Part shown: positions 17,086 to 26,635 of the stretch, in pieces | Layout of the letters: each line of letters begins with the position of its first letter | How positions within the stretch are numbered: the first letter of the stretch is position 1 | NCBI GenBank assembly: GCA_945861465.1 | Contig: CAMAVB010000001.1 | Location: forward strand, 62,001 to 126,000 | DNA from: Candidatus Kuenenia stuttgartensis | GTDB lineage: Bacteria; Planctomycetota; Planctomycetia; Planctomycetales; Planctomycetaceae | Direction of reading: 5' to 3' | DNA: 64,000 nucleotides | Made by a program: the position numbers and the translations under genes | The notes under the pieces: model-generated | What the model was told of the DNA's origin: nothing | Database searches by the model: none | The model's input: only the letters and a program-made list of their open reading frames with translations

Positions 17086-17799
17086 ATGTCTCTTTTCCAG
17101 ATCCGCATCCTTCCGTGGCTGGTGCTGACGCTCTTGATAGTTGGCCTTGCCGGATCGTGGGCGTCGCATGGCATTGTGTTTAAACTGACACGGGCTGATA
17201 TCAGCCGCGTTGAACGTGTGGCGTGCCTGCAGCAGTTTTTCGGTGAGGCCGGAATGTGGGCTCCTGCAATTTACGTTTTGTTCGTCGTCATCGAAGTGAT
17301 CGTCGCGCCCATCCCCGGCGTGTTATTGTACGCTCCGGGTGGCTTGATTTTTGGTCCGTGGTTTGGTGGACTGCTGGCATTGATCGGTAATATGATCGGT
17401 TCAGGCATTTCCTGTGGGCTGACACGGAGTTTTGGTTCAGCATGGCTTCAACGCATCGGCTCAACAGATTCGATTGAACGACTTCAAACGGCACTCGAAC
17501 GACGTGGCGGGCGACTGATTGTCATGCTCAGACTCAATCCGCTCACGTCGACCGACCTGGTGTCCTACGCTGCTGGATTCACCCGGATCCCCATTTGCAA
17601 TGTGATGCTGTCGACCGGGATCGGGATGGCTCCTTTGTGTTTCGCGCAGTCATGGCTTTCGGACAGCATCTTCAACAAGTGGCCGCAGTTGCTGTGGCCA
17701 ATGCTGATCCTGAGTGCCGGCTATCTGATCGTGGTGACGGTTGTCATTGCCAGACTGTTGCGGCCCAAACCCGCCGATGCATCTGTTTTGAGCGAATAA
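17086..17799 (+). CDS. TVP38/TMEM64 (DedA-like) membrane protein
   Basis: 237 residues with about six hydrophobic segments. It carries the SNARE-associated/DedA-like core: GMWAPAIYVLFVVIEVIVAPIPG, LLYAPGGLIFGPWFGGLLAL, and the conserved polar re-entrant stretch LIVMLRLNPLTSTDLVSYAAGFT with the family's Arg and Asn-Pro. Members are linked to lipid scrambling or polyprenyl-phosphate recycling and to membrane homeostasis. Transcribed alone; next gene more than 300 bases away. Confidence 0.82.
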   Translation: MSLFQIRILPWLVLTLLIVGLAGSWASHGIVFKLTRADISRVERVACLQQFFGEAGMWAPAIYVLFVVIEVIVAPIPGVLLYAPGGLIFGPWFGGLLALIGNMIGSGISCGLTRSFGSAWLQRIGSTDSIERLQTALERRGGRLIVMLRLNPLTSTDLVSYAAGFTRIPICNVMLSTGIGMAPLCFAQSWLSDSIFNKWPQLLWPMLILSAGYLIVVTVVIARLLRPKPADASVLSE

Positions 17800-17907
17800 C
17801 GGTCGGCGCAGACACAGGTATTCGTTATGCTGAGGCTCTACGCTGAGCCACTATTTCTGGCCCTTGTCATTACCCACACCTTTAACTCTGTCTCGTACTC
17901 AGTGTAA

Positions 17908-17954
17908 CGGTACTCGTACTCGAATCTTCATGGGATCATCAAGTACAAGTACCG
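17908..17954. repeat. GTACTC-type palindromic repeat
   Basis: CGGTACTCGTACTCGA pairs with TCAAGTACAAGTACCG across a 15-base loop, giving a 16-base imperfect stem. It lies in the 333-base gap after the TVP38-like gene. It is like the palindromic elements elsewhere in this window. No function can be read. Confidence 0.5.
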
Positions 17955-18079
17955 TCCTGGTTTCGTACGCCGTGAGCAATAAACCATGCGCAGGCCCAAT
18001 CGCACATATGCTGATAAGTTTGACGGCGCGAAGCATCGCGACAGGGCGTACGAGCCTATTGCCGGGATTCTGACATCCG

Positions 18080-18136
18080 GCGGTGCCCCGGCTCGGCAGG
18101 AGCCTCGCCCTCCCAAAATGTGCCCTCCCAAAATGT
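18080..18136. repeat. Palindromic GC-rich element with 15-base tandem duplication
   Basis: A GC-rich segment with short opposed arms (GGCGGTGCCCCGGC and GGCAGGAGCCTCGCC) is followed by GCCCTCCCAAAATGT twice in direct tandem (18107-18121, 18122-18136). The duplication creates two in-frame ATG codons (18118, 18133) at the start of the next gene. Confidence 0.5.
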
Positions 18137-21126
18137 GCCCAGTCCTCGTCGCAAGATGGGGTGCCATGATCGCTCTGACCACAACGTTCGCCTCATCACT
18201 CGCAGATGATGTGTTCCGCGATCGCGTTGCGCCGATACTTGAACGACGGTGCCTGAGTTGCCATAACGGGAACGACCGTAAGGGCGAGTTTTCGTTACAG
18301 ACTCAGCAGGATCTGCTGGACACCGGATTCGTTGTGCCTGGAAACCCGGGCGAGAGTCACTTGCTGAGCGTAGTCGTTAGTGGATCGGCTGGCGTGCGTC
18401 CGATGATGCCGAAAGACGCAGACCCACTGACGGACGAAGAAATCGCAACCCTTCGTCAATGGATCGCAGAAGGTGCAACATGGCCGGAGGCCTTGAGTCT
18501 GACGGAACCAGTGGTCGATAATTTCGACTGGTGGTCACTGCGACCGATCACTCCGACTCAGCCGCCGAAATTTGAAGACGATGCGGCGCGCATGTGGGTT
18601 CGCACGCCGGTCGATGCGTTCGTGCTCAGCAAACTGCGAGAGCATTCGCTGGAACCGTCTACGGAAGCGGATCGACGCATTCTGATTCGCCGCGTGACGT
18701 TTGACCTTGTCGGGCTGCCGCCTGCACCGGATGAAATCGACGCCTTTCTGAACGATACGTCGCCGGATGCGTATGAACGAGTCGTCGATCGACTGCTTGC
18801 TTCTCCGCACTATGGTGAACGCTGGGCGCGGCACTGGCTGGATGTTGTGCGGTATGCCGACACCTGCGGCTATGACAAAGATAAACTGCGACCGAACGCC
18901 TGGCCGTATCGCGACTACGTCATCCGCTCATTCAATGACGACAAACCGTATACGCGCTTTGTGCAGGAACAGATCGCCGGTGACGTGTTATTTCCTGGTG
19001 AGCCGGACGGGATTCTGGGCTTGGGATTCATCGCTGCGGGCCCGTGGGATTTTATTGGCCATGTCGAAGTGCCTGAAAGCAAGATTGATGGCATGGTGGC
19101 GCGAAATCTTGATCGCGACGACATGGTCACTGGAGCGCTCAACACATTCTGCAGTACTACAATCCAGTGTGCGCGGTGTCACAATCACAAGTTTGATCCG
19201 TTCACTCAGCAGCACTACTACAGTCTGCAGTCGGTGTTCGCCGCCGTTGATCGCGCAGACAGAGTTTATGACACCGATCCTGCGACGGAATCGCGCCGGC
19301 AGGAGCTCGTTTTGCAGAAGTCGATTGCGCAGCGGGATCTGACCCAACTGGAGGCTGCCATCCGGTCTGACGGTGGCGACGGGCTCGCGATGCTGGAAGT
19401 AGAGATTAACAAGCTGCGTCCACTGGCAGAACCCGTTGCGAAGCGACCGGAATTTGGTTATCACAGCGAGATTGCCGCATCGGCTGACATCGAGAAATGG
19501 GTCGAAATCGATCTTGGACGAGATGTTGAATTGTCGTCAGTTGTTCTGCATCCATGTCACGATGACTTTGCGGGAATCGGAGCGGGGTTTGGGTTTCCTG
19601 TGCGTTACCGAATCGAAGGATGGACGGCTGCGCAACGTGCAGCGGGTGCCTCATCCAATATCTTTCTGGATGCGACAGCGACGGACGCGCCCAATCCTGG
19701 AATCGCTCCCGTCGCAATTCCATGCAGCGTTACCGCCCGGTATGTTCGTGTCGTCGCGTCAAAGCTGGCAGCACGTCAGAACGATTTCATCCTGGCGCTG
19801 GCGGAACTGGAAGTACTCGCTGCGGATGGTACCAACGTCGCGGCACATGCCACTGTGACGGCTCTGGATTCAATCGAAGCGCCGGAACGATGGCGTATGT
19901 CGAATCTCACGGATGCGATCTGGCCGGCAGCTGCCGATCCGGATGCGGCACGCACACTGTCGGAAGTTCTGCAGGCTCGAAATGCTCTGCTGGAAAAAAT
20001 CAATACAGAGGAACGCAGAACTCAGCGAGATACGCTGACGCAGAATCTGGCAACTGTCGACAAGGACCTCAGCGCGCTGCCGTCCGGTCGCATGGTGTAT
20101 GCGGCGGCAACTCACTTCGCGCCGCAGGGGAATTTTCGACCGACCGATGGCAAACCACGGCCAGTGAAGGTCCTGCATCGAGGTAACGAAACGCAGCCAC
20201 GAGACGATGTTCAACCTGGTACGATTCCACTCCTCGCAGACGACACATGGCAGTTTCAACTTCCGGTCGATCATGCAGAAGCCGATCGTCGCGCCGCTTT
20301 GGCGCGGTGGATGACGCGGCCCGATCATCCGCTTGTATGGCGGTCGATCGTCAATCGCGTCTGGCAGTATCATTTTGGTCGAGCGATCGCGGATTCACCG
20401 AACGACTTTGGTCGCATGGGCCAGTTGCCAAGTCATCCTGAGCTCCTTGACTGGCTGGCAGTGGAATTTCGAGACAACGGACAGTCATTCCGAAAACTCC
20501 ATCGTCTGATCGTCACCAGCGCCGTTTATCGTCAGAGTTCGATCAGCAATCCTGCTGCAGAAGCTGTCGATGCCGACAACAGGTTCCTGTGGCGGATGAA
20601 CCGACGACGACTGGAAGCTGAAGAGATCCGGGATTCTATGCTGGCGGTGAGCGGTCAGCTGAATCCCGAAATGGGTGGCCCGGGATTCTATCTGTTTGAG
20701 CTCGAAAAGCCCGAACATTCACCGCACTACGAATACAGCAAGTTTGATCCGGAAGACGTCCGCTCGCACCGCCGCAGTGTGTATCGATTCATCGTCCGGT
20801 CTCAGCCGGACCCCTTTATGACGACACTCGACTGTGCCGATTCCTCGCAGAGCACACCCCGTCGCCACGAAACACAGACAGCCCTGCAGGCGCTGTCGCT
20901 GCTCAACAATCGTTTCACGCTGACGATGGCGCAGCACTTTGCGGTGCGACTGGAAACGGCAGCAGAGTCCATGGAAGCGCGCATAGATGAGGCATTTCGC
21001 CTGCTGACGGGCAGAACTCCCTCAGCAGAAGAACGTCGGCAGACACTTGCCTATGCCGAAGTGCATGGGCTTCCTGCGCTGTGCCGACTGCTGTTCAATC
21101 TGAGCGAATTTGTGTTTGTGGACTAG
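18133..21126 (+). CDS. PSCyt1-DUF1549-DUF1553 secreted cytochrome-like protein with inserted discoidin-like domain
   Basis: About 997 residues from the ATG at 18133. That start gives a short signal peptide ending near FASSLADD; the 1046-residue ORF starts inside a repeat, and ATGs at 18118 and 18166 are alternatives. A c-type haem motif CLSCH lies at about residues 40-44 (PSCyt1). DUF1549 follows (FDLVGLPPAPDEIDAF, HYGERWARHWLDVVRYAD, QCARCHNHKFDP). A beta-sandwich like F5/8 type C is inserted near residues 430-600 (ARYVRVVASKLAARQNDF). DUF1553 ends the protein (HPLVWRSIVNRVWQYHFGRA, LHRLIVTSAVYRQSS). Typical of planctomycetes, probably periplasmic; its biochemical role is unknown. The usual DUF1501 partner is absent. 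pdxA follows 7 bases later. Confidence 0.88.
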   Translation: MCPVLVARWGAMIALTTTFASSLADDVFRDRVAPILERRCLSCHNGNDRKGEFSLQTQQDLLDTGFVVPGNPGESHLLSVVVSGSAGVRPMMPKDADPLTDEEIATLRQWIAEGATWPEALSLTEPVVDNFDWWSLRPITPTQPPKFEDDAARMWVRTPVDAFVLSKLREHSLEPSTEADRRILIRRVTFDLVGLPPAPDEIDAFLNDTSPDAYERVVDRLLASPHYGERWARHWLDVVRYADTCGYDKDKLRPNAWPYRDYVIRSFNDDKPYTRFVQEQIAGDVLFPGEPDGILGLGFIAAGPWDFIGHVEVPESKIDGMVARNLDRDDMVTGALNTFCSTTIQCARCHNHKFDPFTQQHYYSLQSVFAAVDRADRVYDTDPATESRRQELVLQKSIAQRDLTQLEAAIRSDGGDGLAMLEVEINKLRPLAEPVAKRPEFGYHSEIAASADIEKWVEIDLGRDVELSSVVLHPCHDDFAGIGAGFGFPVRYRIEGWTAAQRAAGASSNIFLDATATDAPNPGIAPVAIPCSVTARYVRVVASKLAARQNDFILALAELEVLAADGTNVAAHATVTALDSIEAPERWRMSNLTDAIWPAAADPDAARTLSEVLQARNALLEKINTEERRTQRDTLTQNLATVDKDLSALPSGRMVYAAATHFAPQGNFRPTDGKPRPVKVLHRGNETQPRDDVQPGTIPLLADDTWQFQLPVDHAEADRRAALARWMTRPDHPLVWRSIVNRVWQYHFGRAIADSPNDFGRMGQLPSHPELLDWLAVEFRDNGQSFRKLHRLIVTSAVYRQSSISNPAAEAVDADNRFLWRMNRRRLEAEEIRDSMLAVSGQLNPEMGGPGFYLFELEKPEHSPHYEYSKFDPEDVRSHRRSVYRFIVRSQPDPFMTTLDCADSSQSTPRRHETQTALQALSLLNNRFTLTMAQHFAVRLETAAESMEARIDEAFRLLTGRTPSAEERRQTLAYAEVHGLPALCRLLFNLSEFVFVD

Positions 21127-21133
21127 CCAGTTT

Positions 21134-22240
21134 ATGAAACCCATCATTGCCATCACTGCCGGAGACATCGCCGGGATCGGCCCGGAAGTGATTCTGCGCT
21201 CGATCGCCCAACCCGCCACATTGGAGGTCTGTCATCCGGTCATCATTGGCCATCTGGAAATGTTTCGTCGAGCGGCTGAGGTCTTTGGGATTTCTGTGTC
21301 GTTGCAGGCACTGAATTCCGCAGAACCGAATCCGTCAGTCGTTCGCCGGAACATTCTTTCCGCGCTGGAAAAACAACGAATTCCGTGCATCAATCCGTTT
21401 ACGGACGTTGTCCTTGCGGCTCCGCGCTCGCGTGTCAGTCGCGAAGCAGGCGATGCGGCGTTCCACTATCTCGATGCCGCCATCACACTCGCGAAACAAT
21501 CTGTCGTCGATGCAATTGTCACTGCCCCGCTGAATAAGGAAGCCCTGCATCTTGCCGGGCATGATTTTCCCGGCCACACGGAAATTCTTGCCACACGCTG
21601 TCGTGTCGGTGAATTTGCCATGATGCTGCATCTGCCGGAATCTGCACTCACGGCGTGGCGGCAGATGATTCGACCGCTCGCCACCGGCAACTCAGCCGAA
21701 CCAGGCGATGCGTCTTTTTGCGGACTCAGCATCGCTCACGTGACGTTGCACACCTCAATCGAAAGTGTCCCGCAGATACTAACGACCGACAGCATCATCG
21801 GCAAGATCCGGTTGATGGACAATTTCCTGCAACGCATCCATTGCCGGCGTCGCGCCATTGCAGTGTGCGCGCTGAATCCGCATGGAGGCGAAAACGGATT
21901 GTTTGGCGATGAAGAATCACGTCTGATTCGTCCGGCTGTTGATTTCTGTAAATCATTGGTGAAATCCCTGACCGGTCCATTGCCCGTTGATACGTTGATT
22001 CGCCGCGCGGTGAGTGGCGAATTTGATGGCGTCGTGGCGATGTACCATGATCAGGGTCACATCCCCGTGAAACTGATCGGCTTTGACTCCGCCGTGAACA
22101 TCACACTCGGATTGCCCATTGTTCGCACCAGCCCGACGCACGGAACTGCATTCGATCGCGCATGGAATCCGAAAACACCAGCCGATGCTGCTGGCATGGT
22201 GGAAGCAATCCGAATGGCCGCCGCACTGGCAAACGACTGA
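21134..22240 (+). CDS. pdxA: 4-hydroxythreonine-4-phosphate dehydrogenase
   Basis: 368 residues beginning MKPIIAITAGDIAGIGPE, the standard PdxA start; the ATG is at 21134, and the earlier ORF start lies in the DUF1553 gene. Metal-binding histidines are visible in AGHDFPGHTEILA and AMYHDQGHIPVKL; substrate-binding signature in IVTAPLNKEALHLAG; C-terminal VRTSPTHGTAFD. It oxidises 4-phosphohydroxy-L-threonine in the DXP-dependent route to pyridoxal 5'-phosphate, using NAD(P)+ and a divalent metal. Closely follows the DUF1553 gene, so it is probably co-transcribed with it although the functions look unrelated. Confidence 0.95.
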   Translation: MKPIIAITAGDIAGIGPEVILRSIAQPATLEVCHPVIIGHLEMFRRAAEVFGISVSLQALNSAEPNPSVVRRNILSALEKQRIPCINPFTDVVLAAPRSRVSREAGDAAFHYLDAAITLAKQSVVDAIVTAPLNKEALHLAGHDFPGHTEILATRCRVGEFAMMLHLPESALTAWRQMIRPLATGNSAEPGDASFCGLSIAHVTLHTSIESVPQILTTDSIIGKIRLMDNFLQRIHCRRRAIAVCALNPHGGENGLFGDEESRLIRPAVDFCKSLVKSLTGPLPVDTLIRRAVSGEFDGVVAMYHDQGHIPVKLIGFDSAVNITLGLPIVRTSPTHGTAFDRAWNPKTPADAAGMVEAIRMAAALAND

Positions 22241-22260
22241 ATTTCACTAATCGTGCTACT

Positions 22261-22353
22261 GCTCTGTCAACCGTGCTTTGATGTGTGCCAGTGGCTCTGC
22301 CAGTGTTTTCCATGTGCAGGTAACACTGGCACACAATCCATCAATGACAGAGC
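22261..22353. terminator. Large nested hairpin between convergent genes (GCCACTGGC-type repeat)
   Basis: Outer arms GCTCTGTCA/TGACAGAGC (22261-22269 and 22345-22353) enclose inner arms TGTGTGCCAGTG.../AACACTGGCACACA (22282- and 22322-22335). It fills the 114-base space between pdxA and the convergent DUF3467 gene and may end both transcripts. The inner part is a member of a repeat also found at 48855-48915. Confidence 0.5.
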
Positions 22354-22354
22354 C

Positions 22355-23035
22355 CTACAACCCCGGCGGCCAGTCGCCTCCGGGCGTGTTAAAATCCGGT
22401 GGACCTGCTCCGTAGTCGGGAGGATCCGTGTCATCCTCCGGCGGTGGAGGCGGGTTGCGCAGACGTTGCTGGAACTGTTGAAACGAATGATTCATGGAAT
22501 CGAGCAGCCGCCTGGCATTCGCCGATGCCATAAACACCCGCTGCGAAACCGATGATCGTGGAAAGAACGTCGTGATGAAGTCGAATGAAAATTCAGTTGG
22601 CGAATGTCCGATCATCACGGCATTGGCATACGTGCCGGACTGCACGTCGTCACTGATCTTCAGCGATTCGTACAGATCCTGAGCAGATTGCCGCTGCTGC
22701 TGATTCTGATTTGGAATAGCAGGCATATGAATCGGACCGAAGCGGTCTTCATAACGATTGATATTCTCCTGCAGCGCCTGAATGAACTGATGCACCACAG
22801 CCGGCGGCATCACAACGCGCGCCACGACCTGTTGTGGCTGTTGCATCCGCAGTAGAAAGTCCACAATGAATTCATGCTGCCCCTGCAACACAACGGCACC
22901 GGTGGTGAACACTCCGCGGGCCACATGCGTCGGCACCAATGCGCCGATGTGGGAGTGTCGGATTTCCTGGCTTTGCGGGCCTTCGTTTGCAAATGGTTCG
23001 TCCGATGGATTGTCCGGTGTTGGTGGATCTGTCAT
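22355..23035 (-). CDS. Tandem DUF3467 protein
   Basis: 226 residues with two copies of the DUF3467 fold. The first (about 28-100) is visible as HEFIVDFLLRMQQPQQVVARVVMPP and FIQALQENINRYEDRFG. The second (about 135-195) is visible as YANAVMIGHSPTEFSFDFITTFFP and ANARRLLDSMNHSFQQFQQ. The C-terminus is Pro/Asp rich (NPPPPPEDDTDPPD). DUF3467 members are small cytoplasmic proteins of unknown function, usually with one domain. A second, single-domain member lies upstream behind a terminator. Confidence 0.8.
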   Translation of the reverse strand: MTDPPTPDNPSDEPFANEGPQSQEIRHSHIGALVPTHVARGVFTTGAVVLQGQHEFIVDFLLRMQQPQQVVARVVMPPAVVHQFIQALQENINRYEDRFGPIHMPAIPNQNQQQRQSAQDLYESLKISDDVQSGTYANAVMIGHSPTEFSFDFITTFFPRSSVSQRVFMASANARRLLDSMNHSFQQFQQRLRNPPPPPEDDTDPPDYGAGPPDFNTPGGDWPPGL

Positions 23036-23098
23036 GGAGCTGGGGTCTTCAAGTGATACTCACGGACAGGGATAAGTCGTTGCCGAGCCTGTCCCAGC

Positions 23099-23130
23099 AA
23101 AAAGGCTTAGCATCGCCTTGATGCTAAGCC
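23099..23130 (-). terminator. Intrinsic terminator for the single-domain DUF3467 gene
   Basis: Perfect 11-base stem GGCTTAGCATC/GATGCTAAGCC with a 5-base loop, followed on the minus strand by five T residues. It lies 35 bases after the stop at 23165 and before the next gene's start at 23035, so the two DUF3467 genes are probably separate transcripts. Confidence 0.8.
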
Positions 23131-23164
23131 CTGGTCAATTCCAGCGAAGTTGAGCCATGAATGA

Positions 23165-23509
23165 CTAGGAAATCGGCTGAGGTTTCACGCGCTTGCGAAC
23201 GTCTGTTTCCAGAACGCCAAATGCCTGCTCATGCCGTTGCAAAGCCATCGACAGTGCGCTCCACAGTCGCTTGGCGGTGTAGTGATTCAGAATGATTCGC
23301 TGTGTCACTTTGACTTCAACCTTACCCGTCGCGTACGGCGTCGGGTTAAGACCAAGGTCCAGAATCAATTCTTCCGGAGTGCTGGACACTCGACAGAAAT
23401 TGGCATAACCCGCGTTGGCATGCGCATCCGTCACGACGACTTCCTGCGTCTGCTGCACTTCCGGGGCTCGAGTTACTTCTGATTCCGGTGTGTTCTCACT
23501 ATCGCTCAC
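23165..23509 (-). CDS. Single-domain DUF3467 protein
   Basis: 114 residues from a GTG at 23509 with GGAG upstream; the ORF-track TTG start lies in that ribosome site. An acidic N-terminal tail of about 25 residues precedes one DUF3467 domain: [56 protein letters not shown]. Function unknown. It shares its fold with each half of the neighbouring tandem protein, suggesting gene duplication. Confidence 0.78.
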   Translation of the reverse strand: MSDSENTPESEVTRAPEVQQTQEVVVTDAHANAGYANFCRVSSTPEELILDLGLNPTPYATGKVEVKVTQRIILNHYTAKRLWSALSMALQRHEQAFGVLETDVRKRVKPQPIS

Positions 23510-23902
23510 GTTCGATTTCTCCAAAATTGGGACGTTTTAACATCGTCCGGACCTGAAAGTCCAGACACAAGTTTTTTCAGTTAGCGAACTTATACCAATG
23601 CCGCACGGTCACTTCAACGCTGGCCGATGTGTGTTTTTGGATTGTCATCGCCTTAATTTTACAGGTAAACCAAGACGGGCGGTCTGGTGAAATCCCACGA
23701 AATTAATTCGGATCTTAATGAATCCCATGGATTCCATCCCGCACATCCGGGTGAGTGACCGGATAAATCGTGGTCCATTGGCCGAATTCAGCCGCGAAAA
23801 GGCCGCCGGACGTTTTTGGCAGGTTGGATCTTAAATTCGCGAATTCATTCGCGGGCACACCCTGTTTTCGAGAGCGAATGGAAGTGAGGCACTCGTGGAC
23901 AA
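23510..23902. other. 393-base gap without a supported gene
   Basis: Contains an AT-richer stretch near 23560-23670 that may hold the promoter of the DUF3467 gene. The 97-codon minus ORF here overlaps the glycosyltransferase in another frame and is probably a shadow. Confidence 0.35.
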
Positions 23903-25000
23903 TCAAAAACTGAGATCGACAGGGCCGTGGGGAAGAAATGCAAGCCAAACCCCAATCATATGTTGTCCGACGACAAGCCCGCATGCTGAGACGGCAACGG
24001 ATCCCCAAAGCCGCATTAAGCGAACATTTGCCCAGCGTTGCATCACAAATGTCGAAAGTAGTATGGCCGATAAAGTGACATGTGGCATGACACCAAGGGC
24101 GATTTGGGTCTGGAACGGCAACTCAATTTCTGTCGCATCGAAAGTTCGCCGGAAGCACGTTTGAGAAATCAGTATCAATCCAAGTGCCGCAGCGTTCAAT
24201 GCGATAGGAATCGTGAACCACGGAGTTTCTGAAACACGTTTCGCGGTGTTGTGGGGCATCGAGTCGCCTTCGTCTGCGTGCTTCACACGACACCGAAACA
24301 GGCGTTGAATTCCGAGTGCAAAAATCACCCAGACCGCTGTCAGGCATTCACCGAGATTGATCTTTGTCGTGCCGAATCGACGATCCTCAAAAATAATCGG
24401 AACCTCCACCATCCGACATTTGACGCGCTGGCATCGATACAGCACTTCTTCCTGAAATGCGTATCCTCGGGCAATCGTCAGAGACCAGTCGATCTCCGCG
24501 AGTTTGCTCACGCGATAACATCGAAAACTGCCGCTGTTGTCCTGGTTCGACAGACCGAGGCACAGTCTGGCCCACGCATTAATCGACAGACTCATCAGCT
24601 TTCGACCAAGGGTCCACCCTGCCACACCACCGCCAGAAACATATCGAGATCCAATCGCGACATCGCATTGTGGCATCCGTCGGACAAGTTCCGGGATGTA
24701 CTTTGGATTGTGACTGAAATCTGCGTCCAGGTTCACGACGAACTCAAAACCATTGTCGATTGCGTATCGAAAACCCGCCAGAGCTGCGGTGCCAAGTCCC
24801 TGTTTTGAAGCGCGATGCAAAACCTGCACGCGCGGATCAGCGAATGAAAGATCGGCGGCGAGTTGGCCAGTTCGATCGGGTGAGTTGTCGTCGATGATCA
24901 GGATTGTCGCTTCCGGCACGATGGCGTGCAGTTCCGGGATCAACTCCGCGATGTTCTCACGTTCGTTATAAGTGCAAAGCGTGATCAGAGTCCTCGTCAT
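23903..25000 (-). CDS. Polyprenol/dolichol-phosphate mannosyltransferase-like GT2 with C-terminal membrane domain
   Basis: 365 residues. The GT2 part (1-235) starts LITLCTYNERENIAELIPEL and has ILIIDDNSPDRTGQLA, the DxD motif in VVNLDADFSHNP, and AIGSRYVSGGG, all typical of Dpm1-type enzymes, plus VPIIFEDRRFGTTKINLGE. About four hydrophobic segments follow (WFTIPIALNAAALGLILIS, LSAILLSTFVMQ). It would load mannose or glucose on polyprenyl phosphate for use outside the membrane. Start overlaps the methyltransferase stop by 4 bases. Confidence 0.87.
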   Translation of the reverse strand: MTRTLITLCTYNERENIAELIPELHAIVPEATILIIDDNSPDRTGQLAADLSFADPRVQVLHRASKQGLGTAALAGFRYAIDNGFEFVVNLDADFSHNPKYIPELVRRMPQCDVAIGSRYVSGGGVAGWTLGRKLMSLSINAWARLCLGLSNQDNSGSFRCYRVSKLAEIDWSLTIARGYAFQEEVLYRCQRVKCRMVEVPIIFEDRRFGTTKINLGECLTAVWVIFALGIQRLFRCRVKHADEGDSMPHNTAKRVSETPWFTIPIALNAAALGLILISQTCFRRTFDATEIELPFQTQIALGVMPHVTLSAILLSTFVMQRWANVRLMRLWGSVAVSACGLVVGQHMIGVWLAFLPHGPVDLSF

Positions 25001-26334
25001 GACGCAGCGTCCCTGTCTTGTCCGTGTAGACTGCCAGCATCAGGTCTCCCGGTGCCCTTGCCGAAATCCACGACCGCCCCTGATTCAGAACGCGACATGT
25101 TTTCAGACAAAGGCAGCACTCCAAGTTCAGACAATCGGCGTTCCAGACTCAGAGGTTCAATCTGCAGTTGCCGACGTAATTGTCGGACGTCCTGCAGTGC
25201 TTTGTCGCTCGCCGCTTTCGTACCACCGCTGCCGGACTTCCGTCTGACCGCTCGAATCAGCAGATTCTTCGGCGTGTGTTCCATGTCAATGAACTCCATC
25301 ACCTGCGTCTGATAACCGCTTGCCGTCAGCAGTGAAGCCCGCATCGTGTCAGTGGCAATCGCGGCAAAGCGGTCCTTCGTGATGCCATAGGTTGTAATCG
25401 GTGGCAAAGCCCGTTCGGGAAGAAGTTCGTTCAATTCATGCTGACAGCAGGGAACGGCGAGGATGGCGGAACTGCCCCACTGGATGGCCTGCGCAATGGC
25501 ATCGTCGGTGGCCGTGTCGCAGGCGTGCAGCGAGATCATCAGATCAACCGGATCGTGCGACAGGAATCCCGCGATATCGCCGACATGAAATTCCAGATTC
25601 TGCAACGACAGGCTCGTGGCGATCTGCCTGCAGGTATCGATCACATCGGTTCGGCGATCCAGTCCCACGATATGACATTCGCGTTTCAGGATGCCGGAAA
25701 ACAAATAGTGGGTGGCAAACGTCAGATAGCTTTTGCCGCAACCGAAATCCACAATCGTCAGCGGACGATCCAAAGGCAGAGCATCAGCAATATCGTGAAT
25801 GAATTCGAGGAATCGATTGATCTGGCGGAATTTGCGAGCATGACTGGCGCGCACGCTGCCGTCGCGCGACATGATGCCGGTGTTGATCAGGAATGGGCAG
25901 GGCACGCCCTCAGGAATCAGATAGTTGCGGACGCGATTGTGCGATTCAACTTCGGGGGCAGACAGCTTTCCATCCGTTTTCAAGCTCGACACCGAGGGCG
26001 TGGTCGTCTTGAGAAACCACACACCCTTTCCGGATTCGCGGGCTTCGCTGGTGCCATAATCTGTGACCAACCGGACATTGCGATAGATCCCCTGACAGAG
26101 TCGCGTGAATTCAGCAGCGGCTTCGTTCGCATCGAGATTCCGGTGAGTCTGTTGCGTTTCCGTCTGCAGCGTGAATTGAAACCGCCGTCCGTCGCGGATT
26201 TCCACTGGGCGCACGTCCACGCGGCGAATTGATTCAGTGGCAATTCGTGGGCCGCTGAAAACCGCTTTTTGCAAGCCGCCCGAAATCACAGATTGGCAAA
26301 GTAATCGGACAAGTTCTTTGGAATGGTCGGGCAT
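24997..26334 (-). CDS. Class I SAM-dependent methyltransferase (Methyltransf_32/METTL25-like)
   Basis: About 445 residues from the ATG at 26334; the longer ORF overlaps a gene on the other strand. SAM-binding motif I is IVDFGCGKSYLTFATHYL, followed by HIVGLDRRTDVI, then the family-typical ISLHACDTATDDAIAQAI and AVPCCQHELNELL motifs. An N-terminal region of about 170 residues and a basic C-terminal tail flank it. Related proteins include the eukaryotic METTL25/RRNAD1 group; substrate unknown, with RNA a reasonable guess. Confidence 0.78.
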   Translation of the reverse strand: MPDHSKELVRLLCQSVISGGLQKAVFSGPRIATESIRRVDVRPVEIRDGRRFQFTLQTETQQTHRNLDANEAAAEFTRLCQGIYRNVRLVTDYGTSEARESGKGVWFLKTTTPSVSSLKTDGKLSAPEVESHNRVRNYLIPEGVPCPFLINTGIMSRDGSVRASHARKFRQINRFLEFIHDIADALPLDRPLTIVDFGCGKSYLTFATHYLFSGILKRECHIVGLDRRTDVIDTCRQIATSLSLQNLEFHVGDIAGFLSHDPVDLMISLHACDTATDDAIAQAIQWGSSAILAVPCCQHELNELLPERALPPITTYGITKDRFAAIATDTMRASLLTASGYQTQVMEFIDMEHTPKNLLIRAVRRKSGSGGTKAASDKALQDVRQLRRQLQIEPLSLERRLSELGVLPLSENMSRSESGAVVDFGKGTGRPDAGSLHGQDRDAAS

Positions 26335-26458
26335 TGTTCGCAACAGGTCAAAACTTCGATAAGCTGCCGACAATGGCAACGGTCTGACACACCATACGTC
26401 AAAGATTCGGTCAGTATTCGGTGGAATCTCCACACACTCCAGACGGGATTAGAGCCAA

Positions 26459-26635
26459 ATGGCGCTGAACAAGAAACAGCAGAAGCACACGGATGCGGCA
26501 AAGAACAAAATTCAACGTCTCCGGGAGTTGCTGAAAGCAGCAAAGAACCAGCCGGATGATCCTCAGGAGATCCCGCGTCTGGAAAAACAGATCGCTGATC
26601 TGAATGCGGAAATTGAAAAGATCCGCAACGAGTAA
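26459..26635 (+). CDS. Small coiled-coil protein (58 residues)
   Basis: Not in the ORF track. Reads [20 protein letters not shown], then an [21 protein letters not shown] stretch and a heptad-like [14 protein letters not shown] tail: a highly charged helical hairpin or coiled coil. Its TAA stop overlaps the ATG of the next gene by one base, which argues for a real, translationally coupled gene. No family recognised. Confidence 0.6.
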   Translation: MALNKKQQKHTDAAKNKIQRLRELLKAAKNQPDDPQEIPRLEKQIADLNAEIEKIRNE

